This document shows, piece after piece, positions 18,701 through 28,211 of a stretch of DNA of 45,859 nucleotides. Origin of the DNA: Limisphaerales bacterium (lineage in GTDB: Bacteria > Verrucomicrobiota > Verrucomicrobiia > Limisphaerales > AAA164-E04). Numbering within the stretch: position 1 is the stretch's first letter; every line of letters begins with the position of its first letter. The stretch is taken from NCBI GenBank assembly GCA_024761205.1, contig JAMASS010000036.1:1-45859 (forward strand), written 5' to 3'. Position numbers and translations under genes: made by a program. Below the pieces are notes generated by a model. That model was not told the origin of the DNA and searched no databases. It saw only the letters and a list, made by a program, of their open reading frames with translations.

Positions 18701-19915
18701 AATACTCCCGACGACAACGGCCAGAAACACAATCATGATCGGCTCCAACAGCGAGGTCATGGCAGCCACCGCATTGTCCACTTCTTCATCGTAACTGTCG
18801 GCAATTCGCATCAACATCTCCGGCAACGCACCCGTTTGCTCGCCCACGTCTACCATACTGATCACCATAGGAGGGAATACTTTTGATTGGTCCAAGGGAG
18901 CGGTGATGGTCTCGCCCTCTTTGACGCTCTCATGAACCGAGGTCACCGCGTTGCCAACGATCACATTGCCCGCCGTCTCGCGAACAATCGTTAATGCCTG
19001 CAGAATCGGCACCCCACTGCTCACCAAGGTGCCCAGAGTCCGAGTGAACCGAGAAATCGCGACTTTGCTCACCACCGGTCCGAGAACAGGAAACTTCAGC
19101 TTGATCTTATCCCACACCCATCGGCCCCACTTGGTTTTAGTCAACAGTTTGAGGACGATAAAGGTGAGGATGACGATCGCGCCAGTTTGCAAAAAGTTGC
19201 TCGAAACCGTCTCACTAATGTTCAGCACGAACTGAGTAAAGGCCGGCAGCGGCTTGCCCTCCAACATATCAGTATATATCTGCTTGAACTTGGGCACTAT
19301 GATGACCATCATCAGGATTAAAATACCGATCGCAATCGTTATCACCGCAGTCGGATAAAACATGGCAGCGATGACCTTGCCCTTGATCTTCTGCGCCTTT
19401 TCCATGAACTCCGCCAATCGGTTGAGCACGACCTCGAGCACACCGCCCATCTCGCCAGCTTTCACCATATTGATGAAGAGCTTGTTGAACACTTTGGGAT
19501 GTTGCGCCAACCCTTCCGAGAACGTGCTGCCTCCCTCGATGCTATCCCCTAAATCACCGATAATCCGCTTGAGCGTCGCATTCTTCTCTTGTTTCGCCAA
19601 CACACGCAGCCCGCGCAATAACGGCAAACCGGCATCGACCAATGTTGCGAGCTGACGGGTGAAGGTCGTGAGCACCTTCGGCTTGACTTTCCCGCCCAAT
19701 CCCGGAATCTGAATATTGATGGAGCCAGCCTTCTTCTTGCCGCTCTTCTTATTCGCCGCCTTTTTGCCCTTTGCATTGGCAGCTTCGGTCACCTTGGTCG
19801 GAAAGAAGCCCATTTCCTTGAGGCGGCTGATCGCCTCATTCTGACTCCCGACGTTCAGATCCCCCTTGGTCTCCTTGCCCCGCGAATCCATCGCAACATA
19901 GTTAAACTTGGGCAT
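18647..19915 (-). CDS. Type II secretion / type IV pilus inner-membrane platform protein (GspF/PilC)
   Basis: A 422-residue polytopic platform protein that connects the assembly ATPase to pilin insertion in the inner membrane. It begins with the usual MPKFNYVAMDSRGKETKG module, then a Lys/Ala/Gly-rich linker (about residues 48-66), and two GspF domains: FTRQLATLVDAGLPLLRGLR with EGGSTFSEGLAQHPKVFNKLFI, and FTRTLGTLVSSGVPILQAL with ESVKEGETITAPL. Hydrophobic segments lie near 190-215, 245-265 and 390-415. ATG 19915 has a good AGGAAAGAG site. It lies 12 bases after the GspE-like ATPase gene. The last residues (IDQLGS) result from a 50-bp tandem duplication over the stop. The family is certain; the choice between GspF and PilC is not, since genes of both systems lie here. 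Confidence 0.93.
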   Translation of the reverse strand: MPKFNYVAMDSRGKETKGDLNVGSQNEAISRLKEMGFFPTKVTEAANAKGKKAANKKSGKKKAGSINIQIPGLGGKVKPKVLTTFTRQLATLVDAGLPLLRGLRVLAKQEKNATLKRIIGDLGDSIEGGSTFSEGLAQHPKVFNKLFINMVKAGEMGGVLEVVLNRLAEFMEKAQKIKGKVIAAMFYPTAVITIAIGILILMMVIIVPKFKQIYTDMLEGKPLPAFTQFVLNISETVSSNFLQTGAIVILTFIVLKLLTKTKWGRWVWDKIKLKFPVLGPVVSKVAISRFTRTLGTLVSSGVPILQALTIVRETAGNVIVGNAVTSVHESVKEGETITAPLDQSKVFPPMVISMVDVGEQTGALPEMLMRIADSYDEEVDNAVAAMTSLLEPIMIVFLAVVVGSIVIALFLPLISLIDQLGS

Positions 19916-19927
19916 AATTGCTCTTTC

Positions 19928-21652
19928 CTAGGTGTACTTCAGTACTTCCTCAATCGTCGTCTCGCCGGCGAAAATGCTGCGCAAACCATCATCCCGCAGG
20001 GTGACCATCCCTTCTTCAACCGCTTTCTGCCGAAGAACCAGCGACGGCGCCCGATCGTTGATCAACGACCGAATCCCATCCGTCACCCGTAATAGCTCAA
20101 AGATTCCCTTCCGCCCCCGGTACCCCGAATCGTTACATTCCCCGCAGCCTCTACCAAATTGAAACAATTTATCTCCAATATCATGAGGCGAAAGATTTAA
20201 CAAGCCTAGCTGCTTTTCCGTCGGCTCGAATGGCGACCTGCATCGGCTACAAATAGTGCGGACCAAGCGCTGGCCCATGACGCCGACCAGAGTCGAGGAA
20301 ACGAGAAATGGCTCCACGCCCATATCGGTCAAACGGGTGACGGTGCCCGGAGCATCGTTCGTATGCAGCGTGCTCAGCACCAAGTGCCCCGTCAGCGACG
20401 CTTGAATCGCAATCTGAGAGGTCTCCAAGTCACGCATTTCCCCAACCATGATGATATCGGGATCTTGCCGCAAAAAAGCACGCAACCCGGCGGCAAAAGT
20501 CATCCCTACTGACTCCCTCACCGGCACCTGCATGATTCCCTCAATGTCAAACTCGACCGGATCTTCAACCGTCAACAGCTTATGCCTGGGACGATTCACC
20601 CGCCGTAAGCAGGAGTAAAGCGTCGTCGTTTTCCCGCAACCAGTCGGCCCAGTGACCACGAAAATCCCATTCGGCTGTTCAATGGCATGCGATACATATT
20701 CGAGAATTTCCTGCGGAAAACCCAGATTCTCCAATTCCAAAGTAACCGTCGTCCGGTCCAGAACACGAAGCACCACCGACTCACCCCACGTGGTGGGTAG
20801 GGTTGAAACACGAAGATCAACCTGTCGTCCCCCGAGATTAACCGAAATGCGTCCGTCCTGAGGCAGCCGCCGCTCGGAAATATTCAGGTTTGACATAATC
20901 TTAATACGAGAAGCAATCGGTCCAGCCATCACCTGCGGCGGTGGCGACATCTCGTAGAGAGCACCATCAACGCGGTAGCGAATCTTATATTCATTCTCGA
21001 AGGGCTCGAAATGAATGTCACTGGCTCGATCTTGTACCGCCTGAGTCAGCACTAGGTTAACAAACTTCACAATCGGGGCGTCGTCAAAATCGTCACTTAA
21101 ATCAAGTGCGTCCTCGGATATGGTGACTTCCTTGTGCGCGCCGTCGCTATCCGACTCTACTCCCATCTCCTGCAGGATATCCGCAATGCCGCTTTTAATG
21201 TCAATGCCGCCTCCGGCGGCACCATAATTTGCCGCCAAGGCATTTTCGACAGCCTCCGGATCCGCAACCACCATCTGAACCGGATAGGGTATCACGAAGC
21301 CCAGCTCATCGAGCTTGGAAGGATCCAAAGGATCAGCCAAAGCGATCTGCAACACGCCATCCTCTAGGGCGACCGGAATACACTGATAGGTCTTTGCTAT
21401 TTCATCGTTGACAATTTCCTTAAGCTCAGGAGTCACGGTCACATCACTGACCTCAACAACCTCCGCACCCATGTGATTCGCGATCGCCTGGAGCAGTGAA
21501 TCCTTGTCGAGATGCCCGAAGTCCTGAATCACCCGGAACGCTGATTTGCCGCTCTTATTCACCTCATCGTTCACTTCTTCAATCTGAAGATCATCCAGGA
21601 GTGCCTGTTCCTGGAGCAGGCCGAGCAATGGATCCGAGGCAACGTCTGACAT
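19928..21652 (-). CDS. GspE/PilB-type assembly ATPase (copy next to pilC)
   Basis: A 574-residue secretion/pilus assembly ATPase. It has an N-terminal MshEN/T2SSE_N-type domain (about 1-145), then the ATPase with Walker A GPTGCGKT (335-342), Asp box [10 protein letters not shown], Walker B-region [14 protein letters not shown] and His box [13 protein letters not shown] tetracysteine zinc module follows (CSRC at 468-471, CGEC at 503-506, then [12 protein letters not shown]). These are PilB/GspE features and differ from PilT. It drives pilin extraction and polymerisation at the inner membrane through the GspF/PilC platform encoded next. It starts at ATG 21652, 20 bases after pilT, without an obvious ribosome site. 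Its position directly before gspF-gspG genes favours the GspE role. Confidence 0.93.
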   Translation of the reverse strand: MSDVASDPLLGLLQEQALLDDLQIEEVNDEVNKSGKSAFRVIQDFGHLDKDSLLQAIANHMGAEVVEVSDVTVTPELKEIVNDEIAKTYQCIPVALEDGVLQIALADPLDPSKLDELGFVIPYPVQMVVADPEAVENALAANYGAAGGGIDIKSGIADILQEMGVESDSDGAHKEVTISEDALDLSDDFDDAPIVKFVNLVLTQAVQDRASDIHFEPFENEYKIRYRVDGALYEMSPPPQVMAGPIASRIKIMSNLNISERRLPQDGRISVNLGGRQVDLRVSTLPTTWGESVVLRVLDRTTVTLELENLGFPQEILEYVSHAIEQPNGIFVVTGPTGCGKTTTLYSCLRRVNRPRHKLLTVEDPVEFDIEGIMQVPVRESVGMTFAAGLRAFLRQDPDIIMVGEMRDLETSQIAIQASLTGHLVLSTLHTNDAPGTVTRLTDMGVEPFLVSSTLVGVMGQRLVRTICSRCRSPFEPTEKQLGLLNLSPHDIGDKLFQFGRGCGECNDSGYRGRKGIFELLRVTDGIRSLINDRAPSLVLRQKAVEEGMVTLRDDGLRSIFAGETTIEEVLKYT

Positions 21653-21672
21653 AATTTAACTAACGATAACGG

Positions 21673-22773
21673 TTACTCCTCTTCCTCTTCGGCCGCCATC
21701 GCTTCTTGAACCTCTTGAAGCTTGCTCATGATCGTGGCGGGGTCCTGAGCTTTGGTAATCACTTCCTCCTCGGAAATTATTCCCTGAGAATACTTGTCGA
21801 GAAGGAAACTATCCAAGGTCACCATGCCGTACTTGGCGCCGGTTTGAATGTCCGAATTAATTCGGAAGGTTTTGTTGTCCCGAATCAAAGCGGCAATGGA
21901 AGGCGTGTTAATCATGATCTCAAATATAGCCACCCGACCGGGTTTATCAGATCGAGGAATCAGGAGCTGCGAAATCACCGACTGCAATACCGTCGATAAC
22001 TGAATTCGGATCATCTCCTGCTGGTTGGTCGGAAAGGCATTCACCAGACGATCTATTGTCTTGGCCGCTCCGGTCGTGTGCAGCGTACCGAACACCAAGT
22101 GACCGGTTTCAGCAGCGGTAATGGCAGCCTCGATTGTTTCCAAGTCGCGCATCTCGCCCACCAGAATCACATCAGGATCTTGACGCAGCACTCGACGCAA
22201 AGCTTCCCCAAAACTGCCCACATCCACATGCACCTCACGCTGGGTAATCACTGCCTTTTTGTGTGTATGGTAGTACTCGATCGGATCCTCGATCGTAATC
22301 AAGTGGACATCCTCGCGCTCCTCGTTGAGAATATTCAACATCGAGGCTAGCGTGGTACTCTTACCGGATCCAGTCGGCCCGGTCACGAGGACCAATCCGC
22401 GGGGCTTGTAAAGCAGTTCCTTGATTGAGGGTGGAATCCCGATCTGCTCCATGGTCAGCAACGTACTCGGGATCTGTCGCAAGACCATCCCGAAATTACC
22501 GCGCTCCTTAAACACACTCACCCGGAATCGGGCAACTTCGCCAAGCGCGAAGGCAAAGTCCGCCCCGCCATTCTCTCGAACTTGTTGGATGTGATCTTCC
22601 GACGTAATACTCCCCATCAACTCTTTGGCGTCATCTTCAGACAAGGACGGGCCCTCAACCTTATGCAAAGTGCCGTGAACGCGAATCGCCGGGGGGATCC
22701 CAACACGAATATGCAAATCGGAAGCCCCTTCAGAGACCACCAACTGCAACAAATCTGACATCTGGTAAGACAT
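21673..22773 (-). CDS. pilT: Twitching motility / pilus retraction ATPase
   Basis: A 366-residue PilT-family ATPase that depolymerises type IV pili. It has a short PAS-like N-terminal domain, Walker A GPTGSGKS (132-139), [20 protein letters not shown], Walker B-region [14 protein letters not shown] and His box [13 protein letters not shown]. The C-terminal segment [21 protein letters not shown] corresponds to the AIRNLIRE retraction motif of PilT, here in a diverged form. There is no zinc tetracysteine module, in keeping with PilT. It lies between two PilB/GspE genes, with 53 bases to the upstream one and 20 to the downstream one. Its presence argues that at least part of this run serves a retractable pilus, not only secretion. 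It ends in a Glu-rich tail. Confidence 0.93.
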   Translation of the reverse strand: MSYQMSDLLQLVVSEGASDLHIRVGIPPAIRVHGTLHKVEGPSLSEDDAKELMGSITSEDHIQQVRENGGADFAFALGEVARFRVSVFKERGNFGMVLRQIPSTLLTMEQIGIPPSIKELLYKPRGLVLVTGPTGSGKSTTLASMLNILNEEREDVHLITIEDPIEYYHTHKKAVITQREVHVDVGSFGEALRRVLRQDPDVILVGEMRDLETIEAAITAAETGHLVFGTLHTTGAAKTIDRLVNAFPTNQQEMIRIQLSTVLQSVISQLLIPRSDKPGRVAIFEIMINTPSIAALIRDNKTFRINSDIQTGAKYGMVTLDSFLLDKYSQGIISEEEVITKAQDPATIMSKLQEVQEAMAAEEEEE

Positions 22774-22826
22774 AGGAACTAAGCTCTACCCTCTTCTTCC
22801 TCGATTCTCGGCAGTGATTGTTTCTG

Positions 22827-24539
22827 CTACTCTTCATCGGTCATTGTCACGCGAAGCACTTCCTCAGTGGTGGTCTGGCCAGCGATCACCTTGCGGGCGC
22901 CATCTTCGCGAAGCGTCCGCATCCCGATCTCACGCGCCTTGGTCCGCAACGTGGAGGCCGGCGCCTTGTCATAGATGAGCTTCCGCGCATCGTCGTCCAA
23001 GACAAAGACTTCAAATATACCAAAGCGACCGCGATAGCCAGTGCTGTTGCATTTGGCACATCCGGCGCCTTTGAGGTAGTTCGGATCCTTAATATCAGCA
23101 GGATTCAGGCCTATGCTTCGCAACTCCGCTTCCGAGGGCTCATAAGGCGCCGCACAGTTTCTGCACAGCTTACGAACCAAGCGTTGCGCCATCATCGCCC
23201 GCGTCGATGACGCCACCAAAAACGGTTTGATGCCAATATCCACCAACCGGGTCACGGCGCTCGGCGCATCATTGGTATGCAGGGTCGAAAACACCAAGTG
23301 ACCAGTCAACGAGGCATTGATCGCAATCGTCGCCGTCTCCAAGTCACGAATCTCTCCCAACATAATAATATTAGGCGACTGACGCAACATCGCGCGGAGT
23401 GCATGCGCGAAACTCAGTCCCACAGCCTCGTGAACTTGCACCTGATTGATCCCGTCCAACTGATATTCCACAGGATCTTCAACGGTAATAATCTTTCGAT
23501 CGGGACGATTGATAAAGTGCAAGCATGAATAGAGCGTCGTGGTTTTCCCTGATCCCGTTGGCCCGGTAACCAATAGAATACCATCTGGAAGAGCGATTAA
23601 CTGTTCAAAAGTCGCTTGATCATCGGAGAAAAATCCCAGCTCGGCCAAACCTAGGCGCAGCCCTGTTTTGTCCAGAATACGCATGACGATACTCTCCCCA
23701 TGCGTCGTCGGCACACAGGAAACACGCAAGTCAATGGTCTTGCCCTCACCCACCGGTGTATTGATTCGGCCGTCCTGTGGAATGCGCCGTTCGGAGATCG
23801 ACATGTTCGACATAATTTTGAGCCGTGAAATGACCGAACTTTGCAAGGCCTTCGGCGGGCTTTTGATCTCGTGCAACACGCCGTCAATTCGGTAACGCAC
23901 GCGAAAGATATTCGCCATCGGCTCCAAATGGATATCCGAGGCTCGTGAATTGTAGGCGTCAATGATGATCTGACTGACCAGATTAATAATGGGTGCATCC
24001 GCGTCGACCTCCGCACCAGTATCATCCTCGAGCGCCCCCAGAGTTCCGATCTCGACCTCACCCTCGGTGATGTCTTGGATCATCTTGCTGACCGAATCAT
24101 CCCGCTGCTGTCCGTAGTAACGTCCAATCGCGTCCTCAATCTCCGACTCACTCGCCACCCTAATCTCGACCTGCTTGCCAAGGGCGACCTGAAGACCGTC
24201 GATCGATTCCAAATCCGAAGGTTCGCTGACAGCCATGGTGACGGTGTCGTCCGACACATAGACCGGAACCGCGTTGAAACGCTTGACTATATTGCGGGGC
24301 ACTTCGGCGATGACACTGTCCTCCAATCGCATGGCTCCAAGCTCGATCACCTCTGCTCCGGCCTGGGCGGCTTTGGCTGTGGTGACGCTCTGCGCCATCA
24401 CCTCGCCTTGGGCAATCAAGGTATCCAACACCCCCTCGCCCGCAGCTTCCGCCTCCGGACGCATCTCCTCCACCTGCTCATTCGTGAGCAGTCCCATATC
24501 AACTAATGTATCGAGCAAATAATCGTCTTTAGCGGCCAC
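22827..24539 (-). CDS. PilB/GspE-type assembly ATPase (first gene of the pilus run)
   Basis: A 570-residue assembly ATPase, paralogous to the one at 19928-21652. The N-terminal MshEN-like region (about 1-145) is followed by Walker A GPTGSGKT (326-333), EDPVEYQLDGINQVQV, RQSPNIIMLGEIRD and GHLVFSTLHTND, and the zinc tetracysteine module CRNC...CAKC with NSTGYRGRFGIFE. It starts with GTG at 24539; TAGGAG lies four bases upstream. A near-consensus sigma70 promoter lies about 55 bases upstream, so it probably heads the transcript that runs through pilT, the second ATPase, pilC and the prepilins. Which of the two ATPases serves which polymer cannot be told from sequence alone. Confidence 0.93.
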   Translation of the reverse strand: MAAKDDYLLDTLVDMGLLTNEQVEEMRPEAEAAGEGVLDTLIAQGEVMAQSVTTAKAAQAGAEVIELGAMRLEDSVIAEVPRNIVKRFNAVPVYVSDDTVTMAVSEPSDLESIDGLQVALGKQVEIRVASESEIEDAIGRYYGQQRDDSVSKMIQDITEGEVEIGTLGALEDDTGAEVDADAPIINLVSQIIIDAYNSRASDIHLEPMANIFRVRYRIDGVLHEIKSPPKALQSSVISRLKIMSNMSISERRIPQDGRINTPVGEGKTIDLRVSCVPTTHGESIVMRILDKTGLRLGLAELGFFSDDQATFEQLIALPDGILLVTGPTGSGKTTTLYSCLHFINRPDRKIITVEDPVEYQLDGINQVQVHEAVGLSFAHALRAMLRQSPNIIMLGEIRDLETATIAINASLTGHLVFSTLHTNDAPSAVTRLVDIGIKPFLVASSTRAMMAQRLVRKLCRNCAAPYEPSEAELRSIGLNPADIKDPNYLKGAGCAKCNSTGYRGRFGIFEVFVLDDDARKLIYDKAPASTLRTKAREIGMRTLREDGARKVIAGQTTTEEVLRVTMTDEE

Positions 24540-24594
24540 ATTACTCCTATAATGCTAAGGATTGCCCCCGTCTCTGCAGGAGTGAGTTGGGCGG

Positions 24595-24622
24595 ATTCTA
24601 TCGGTGAACATTCGATTGTCAA
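24595..24622 (-). promoter_or_regulatory. Sigma70-type promoter for the pilus/secretion run
   Basis: On the minus strand TTGACA (24617-24622) and TAGAAT (24595-24600) are separated by 16 bases. The -35 is perfect and the -10 matches TATAAT at five of six positions. Transcription would start near 24588, giving a leader of about 50 bases that contains the TAGGAG ribosome site of the ATPase gene. Confidence 0.6.
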
Positions 24623-24786
24623 ACGCAGACATGCCAATATACGGAATCATACGAAATCTCTTCAGAAAAACTTCAGGAGGCCCTTTGCGAGGCGCCTGTA
24701 GAGCCACCTTCCGAGCAAAGGTCGGTGTCTGCATACGCCCGAGATCGACGAGCTAGCAGCCGCTCAGTCCGGAATCCGCCGAGCCG

Positions 24787-25248
24787 CTAGTCCTGCTTCT
24801 TTTTCCAGGGCATGTCAGGAAATTTCTCCGGCGTCTTGTAGGTCTTCGGTGTTGGTTTCGCTAAATTGAGATCCGAGGATTCGGCATCACCGGCAACAGC
24901 CGGCCTGTCCATGCTTCCCTTCCACGAGACGATCCGCGCTTGCAATCCATGATGCTCCGCCTTGGTCTTGTCACCCAAGCGCATGTAAAAGAGAGAGAGA
25001 TTGGTGTGGACCAATTGTTCGTTCGGTTTCAGCGCCTCGGCCTTGTGCCCCTCAACAATCGCTCGTTCAAATGCACCCATCCGACAAAAGGCCATCCCCA
25101 ACGACAACCGAGCTTCAAAGTAATTCGGATCCTCCAATAGAATCGCTTCAAGGAGTCGAGCCGCCTCGGTGTAATTCTCCTGGCTGAAAACGAACATCGC
25201 CTCATCGTATTGCTGCTGAAGTGCCTGATGCATATTGCTATGAACCAC
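24787..25248 (-). CDS. Small TPR-repeat protein
   Basis: A protein of 153 residues (148 if the ATG at 25233 is used instead of the GTG at 25248). It has three tetratricopeptide-like helical pairs at about residues 10-110 (FSQENYTEAARLLEAILLED, EARLSLGMAFCRMGAFERAI, VHTNLSLFYMRLGDKTKAEH). A Pro/Lys-rich tail follows. No signal peptide is seen, so it is probably cytoplasmic. TPR proteins mediate protein-protein contacts; some (PilF/PilW type) help pilus assembly, but those are lipoproteins and this is not. It lies upstream of the ATPase gene on the same strand, separated by about 250 bases that hold a promoter, so it may be a separate transcript. Confidence 0.75.
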   Translation of the reverse strand: MVHSNMHQALQQQYDEAMFVFSQENYTEAARLLEAILLEDPNYFEARLSLGMAFCRMGAFERAIVEGHKAEALKPNEQLVHTNLSLFYMRLGDKTKAEHHGLQARIVSWKGSMDRPAVAGDAESSDLNLAKPTPKTYKTPEKFPDMPWKKKQD

Positions 25249-25558
25249 TCGCTAGCAAGTTGCGGACCGAATGCAAGCCTGGAGTTGCGCCTGACTCGCC
25301 CGGACCCCCTCAAGCTGCCTCAACCCCGTTCCAATCCAAGCCAAAACCGACGGACTCTCCATCCACCTAATCAGAATCCTCAACTCAATCTAACCCAACC
25401 ATTAGGAACACCTTATGAACACTAGCTCCCAACGCTCAAACTCGAACCCCGATTTCAGCCTAGTCCGGGCTAGGAAACCGCCATATTTTGCCCCAAAAAG
25501 CAAATAACGGCTGGACACGATTCCCAGGAAATCCGTATGTTGGACGGCAACGTAGAAA
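25249..25558. other. Intergenic region between divergent genes
   Basis: No supported gene. It separates the minus-strand TPR gene from the plus-strand GIY-YIG gene and should contain both promoters, but I see no convincing -35/-10 pair. An open frame at 25402-25641 (-) overlaps the GIY-YIG start and has no family features. Confidence 0.5.
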
Positions 25559-26305
25559 ATGGCAGAAGTAAAAAACAAATGGGAAAAAATTACACGAAAG
25601 ACAATCACCGACCATGAGAAACCGTTGGTGTCCCTGAGCAAGGTGAATTTCCGTTACAATGCCGGCGCAGTCCGTTTGCTTCAGTTAAGTGACAGTCTGC
25701 GAGTCATTTACTATGTGAATGAATATACCAGAGAAATCAGGTTTGAATTCATTCCTGCGAAGGACGCTGATGACATCGAGAGCTTCAAAATCCAGTGGAG
25801 ACGTGGTGGCAAGGACGTCTCAAGTGATATTGCCACTGTGCGCAACAAACCTTGGATAAAGTCGGTTGCATTGCTTCCGAACGCCTACGACAGACGCTTC
25901 CCTCTACACTTGGAGGGCAAATACTGGGTTGCCCAACTATGTCCAGCATTTGAAATTAAAATTTCGCGGTCTGACGTCAGTTCAATTCCAGCCGACGCAA
26001 CCGGCATCTACCGCTATTTGAATTCTAAAACTATCGTCTACATCGGTAAAGGCAACATTCGCCCACGCTTGAGGGAATTAGGTCGTGATGAATGGCAGTT
26101 TGATACAATCGAATACTCCGTTGTGCCGAACGATAAGCAGGCACTCAAATGGGAGTCTTACTGGATCGACCGATTTAGAGAGTCTAACGATGGCAAACGG
26201 CCCGTGTACAACTTGATTGATGGACACTCCGGCAACAATACGATGCATCACACCGACATTGCGCTGCGGCCTCGCTTCGCTCAATCAAGCAACTTGGCCG
26301 CATGA
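25559..26305 (+). CDS. GIY-YIG domain protein with unrecognised N-terminal domain
   Basis: A 248-residue protein. The C-terminal part (about residues 145-225) has the GIY-YIG nuclease signatures: GIYRYLNSKTIVYIGKGN (the GIY and YIG strands), a following Arg (IRPRLREL), the metal-binding Glu in WESYWIDRF and the late Asn in YNLIDG. Such domains cut or nick DNA using one metal ion. The first 140 residues have no family that I recognise; they look like a beta-rich domain (RVIYYVNEYTREIRFEFIP). It starts at ATG 25559 with a weak ribosome site. It stands alone between the pilus run and korA and looks less GC-rich than its neighbours, so recent acquisition is possible. A role in repair, restriction or a mobile element cannot be chosen. 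Confidence 0.75.
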   Translation: MAEVKNKWEKITRKTITDHEKPLVSLSKVNFRYNAGAVRLLQLSDSLRVIYYVNEYTREIRFEFIPAKDADDIESFKIQWRRGGKDVSSDIATVRNKPWIKSVALLPNAYDRRFPLHLEGKYWVAQLCPAFEIKISRSDVSSIPADATGIYRYLNSKTIVYIGKGNIRPRLRELGRDEWQFDTIEYSVVPNDKQALKWESYWIDRFRESNDGKRPVYNLIDGHSGNNTMHHTDIALRPRFAQSSNLAA

Positions 26306-26364
26306 TGATCTTAACCTAACCGGCACTTTACATTTATATTAAAATAGTTAGGCTGTGATTTCGA

Positions 26365-28185
26365 ATGAGTGATTCCACTTTGGCTGCCAAGGCATCCGGC
26401 GACTCTTCTAATGTCTCCCACATCTCCGAGGCGGTAATCCGAATCGCAGGCAACTCCCAAGACGGTATCCAATCCATCGGTGGCTTTCTTGCCCGCCTGG
26501 CCGGACGAAGCGAACAAGACGTCATGACCTTCATGACGATTCCTTCGACAATCTCCGGCGGCCCGTCAATTTTCCAAGTGCGCATTGGTTCTGGAGAAGT
26601 GCTCACCGCCGGTGATGAAGCCGATGTGTTGCTTGCCTTTTATCAGCACTCCTACGAAAAGCATATCAAATCGCTGAAAGAAGGCGGCGTGGTGCTTTAC
26701 GATTCCGATCATGTCAAACCGAATGAAGAATATCTGGACAATTACCGCCACGTCGGTGTGGGGATCACAAGCCTAACCATTGAGGCCATCGGCGGGACAG
26801 CCCGGGATAAAGGGAAGAATATTTATGCCCTCGGACTGATCGCCAAGACCTTCGAACTGGACGTCGAAAAACTCGAAGCCCTGATTCGAGAACGCTTCAG
26901 AGGAAAACCTGAAAGCGTCACGACCAACGCGCTGAACGCATTCCACGCCGGTTATCAATACGAGTTGGGCAACGTCCTGGATACTTACCGATTCCGCGAG
27001 AGCGCCGAGCGGGATTGTGATCAGCTAGTGATGACTGGTAACGAAGCACTCGGTTACGGACTGCTCGCCGCCGGGGTACGATTCGGCGCGGGATACCCCA
27101 TCACCCCCTGGTCTGACATTATGGAACTTCTGCGCCGCGAACTGCCAAAGTACGGCGGCATCTTCATTCAATGCGAAGATGAAATTGCGTCCATTTCGGC
27201 GGCGATCGGCGCTGGTTACGCGGGAAGGGTTGCGGTCACTGGCTCCAGCGGCCCCGGTATTTCTCTAAAAACCGAAGCCCTCGGTTGGGCCATCATGGCA
27301 GAGGTACCAGTGGTGGTTATTGACGTGCAACGCGGCGGCCCTTCAACTGGGATGCCGACCAACGTCGAGCAGTCGGACCTGCTCATCGCTTGTTACGGCG
27401 GACACGGCGACGCCCCGCGAGTCGTTCTGGCCCCTCAAAATGTAGAAGATTGCTTCAACACTGCGATTGAGGCAGTCAATATTGCCCGGGCCTACAGTGT
27501 GCCGGTTATCATCGTGACCGACCAAGCCATCGCCACCCGCATCGAAGCTTTTGATGAACCGGATCTGGCCAAAGTCTGCCAGGATATCTCTCCCTCTCTC
27601 GAAGGAGTGGCCGAACACAAGCCCTACGATCTCAACCATCCCAGCGGCACCCTCCAGCATCTAGCCCCGGGAACTCGCGTGGCCAGCGGCCAGTATCCAA
27701 TCATCACCGGATTGGAGCACGACGAAGCCGGCCATCCGACTGCCTCCCCGAGGCTTCATATGGAAATGACCGCCAAGCGGCGCAACAAGCTGCGCGATCT
27801 AGCCGCAACCTTGCCCACCCCAGAAACTTATGGACCGCCAGAAGGCAATGTGCTGCTTATCGGGTGGGGATCGACCATGGGGCCCATTCGCGAAGCCGTT
27901 GACCGAACACACAAGGCCGGGGCCAGTATTTCCTCACTGCATATCCGCCATATCAGCCCCTTGCCCAATGGCCTCGAAGATATCTTCTCGGGCTTCAACC
28001 ACATCTTTGTTGTTGAGATGAATGATGAAGGACTCTACGAATATGGACAACTAGCCACGCTGCTCCGTTCCCGCTACTGCGATCCTAAGATCCGGAGCAT
28101 CACCAAAACCGACGGACTCACCTTTAAGGTGAAGGAAATCTTGGAGCGAATCGAGTCTCTTCTCCAAGAATCCACCACCAAATAA
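26365..28185 (+). CDS. korA: 2-oxoacid:ferredoxin oxidoreductase, fused gamma-alpha subunit
   Basis: A 606-residue protein joining a gamma-type domain (about 20-200) to an alpha subunit, the arrangement found in KorA-type 2-oxoglutarate:ferredoxin oxidoreductases. With KorB it converts 2-oxoglutarate, CoA and oxidised ferredoxin to succinyl-CoA, CO2 and reduced ferredoxin, or the reverse. Visible motifs are GYPITPWSDIMELL, the CoA/TPP-side QCEDEIASISAAIGAGYAG, VTGSSGPGISLKTEALG, DVQRGGPSTGMPT and a C-terminal transketolase-like domain (LIGWGSTMGPIREAV, then VVEMNDEGLYEYGQLA). The start ATG 26365 is clear. It is followed after 26 bases by korB. No ferredoxin-like delta subunit gene is next to it, as usual for the two-subunit type. 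Substrate is inferred from overall resemblance. Confidence 0.92.
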   Translation: MSDSTLAAKASGDSSNVSHISEAVIRIAGNSQDGIQSIGGFLARLAGRSEQDVMTFMTIPSTISGGPSIFQVRIGSGEVLTAGDEADVLLAFYQHSYEKHIKSLKEGGVVLYDSDHVKPNEEYLDNYRHVGVGITSLTIEAIGGTARDKGKNIYALGLIAKTFELDVEKLEALIRERFRGKPESVTTNALNAFHAGYQYELGNVLDTYRFRESAERDCDQLVMTGNEALGYGLLAAGVRFGAGYPITPWSDIMELLRRELPKYGGIFIQCEDEIASISAAIGAGYAGRVAVTGSSGPGISLKTEALGWAIMAEVPVVVIDVQRGGPSTGMPTNVEQSDLLIACYGGHGDAPRVVLAPQNVEDCFNTAIEAVNIARAYSVPVIIVTDQAIATRIEAFDEPDLAKVCQDISPSLEGVAEHKPYDLNHPSGTLQHLAPGTRVASGQYPIITGLEHDEAGHPTASPRLHMEMTAKRRNKLRDLAATLPTPETYGPPEGNVLLIGWGSTMGPIREAVDRTHKAGASISSLHIRHISPLPNGLEDIFSGFNHIFVVEMNDEGLYEYGQLATLLRSRYCDPKIRSITKTDGLTFKVKEILERIESLLQESTTK

Positions 28186-28211
28186 TCTTCAGAAACCCTG
28201 TCGACCAAAGC

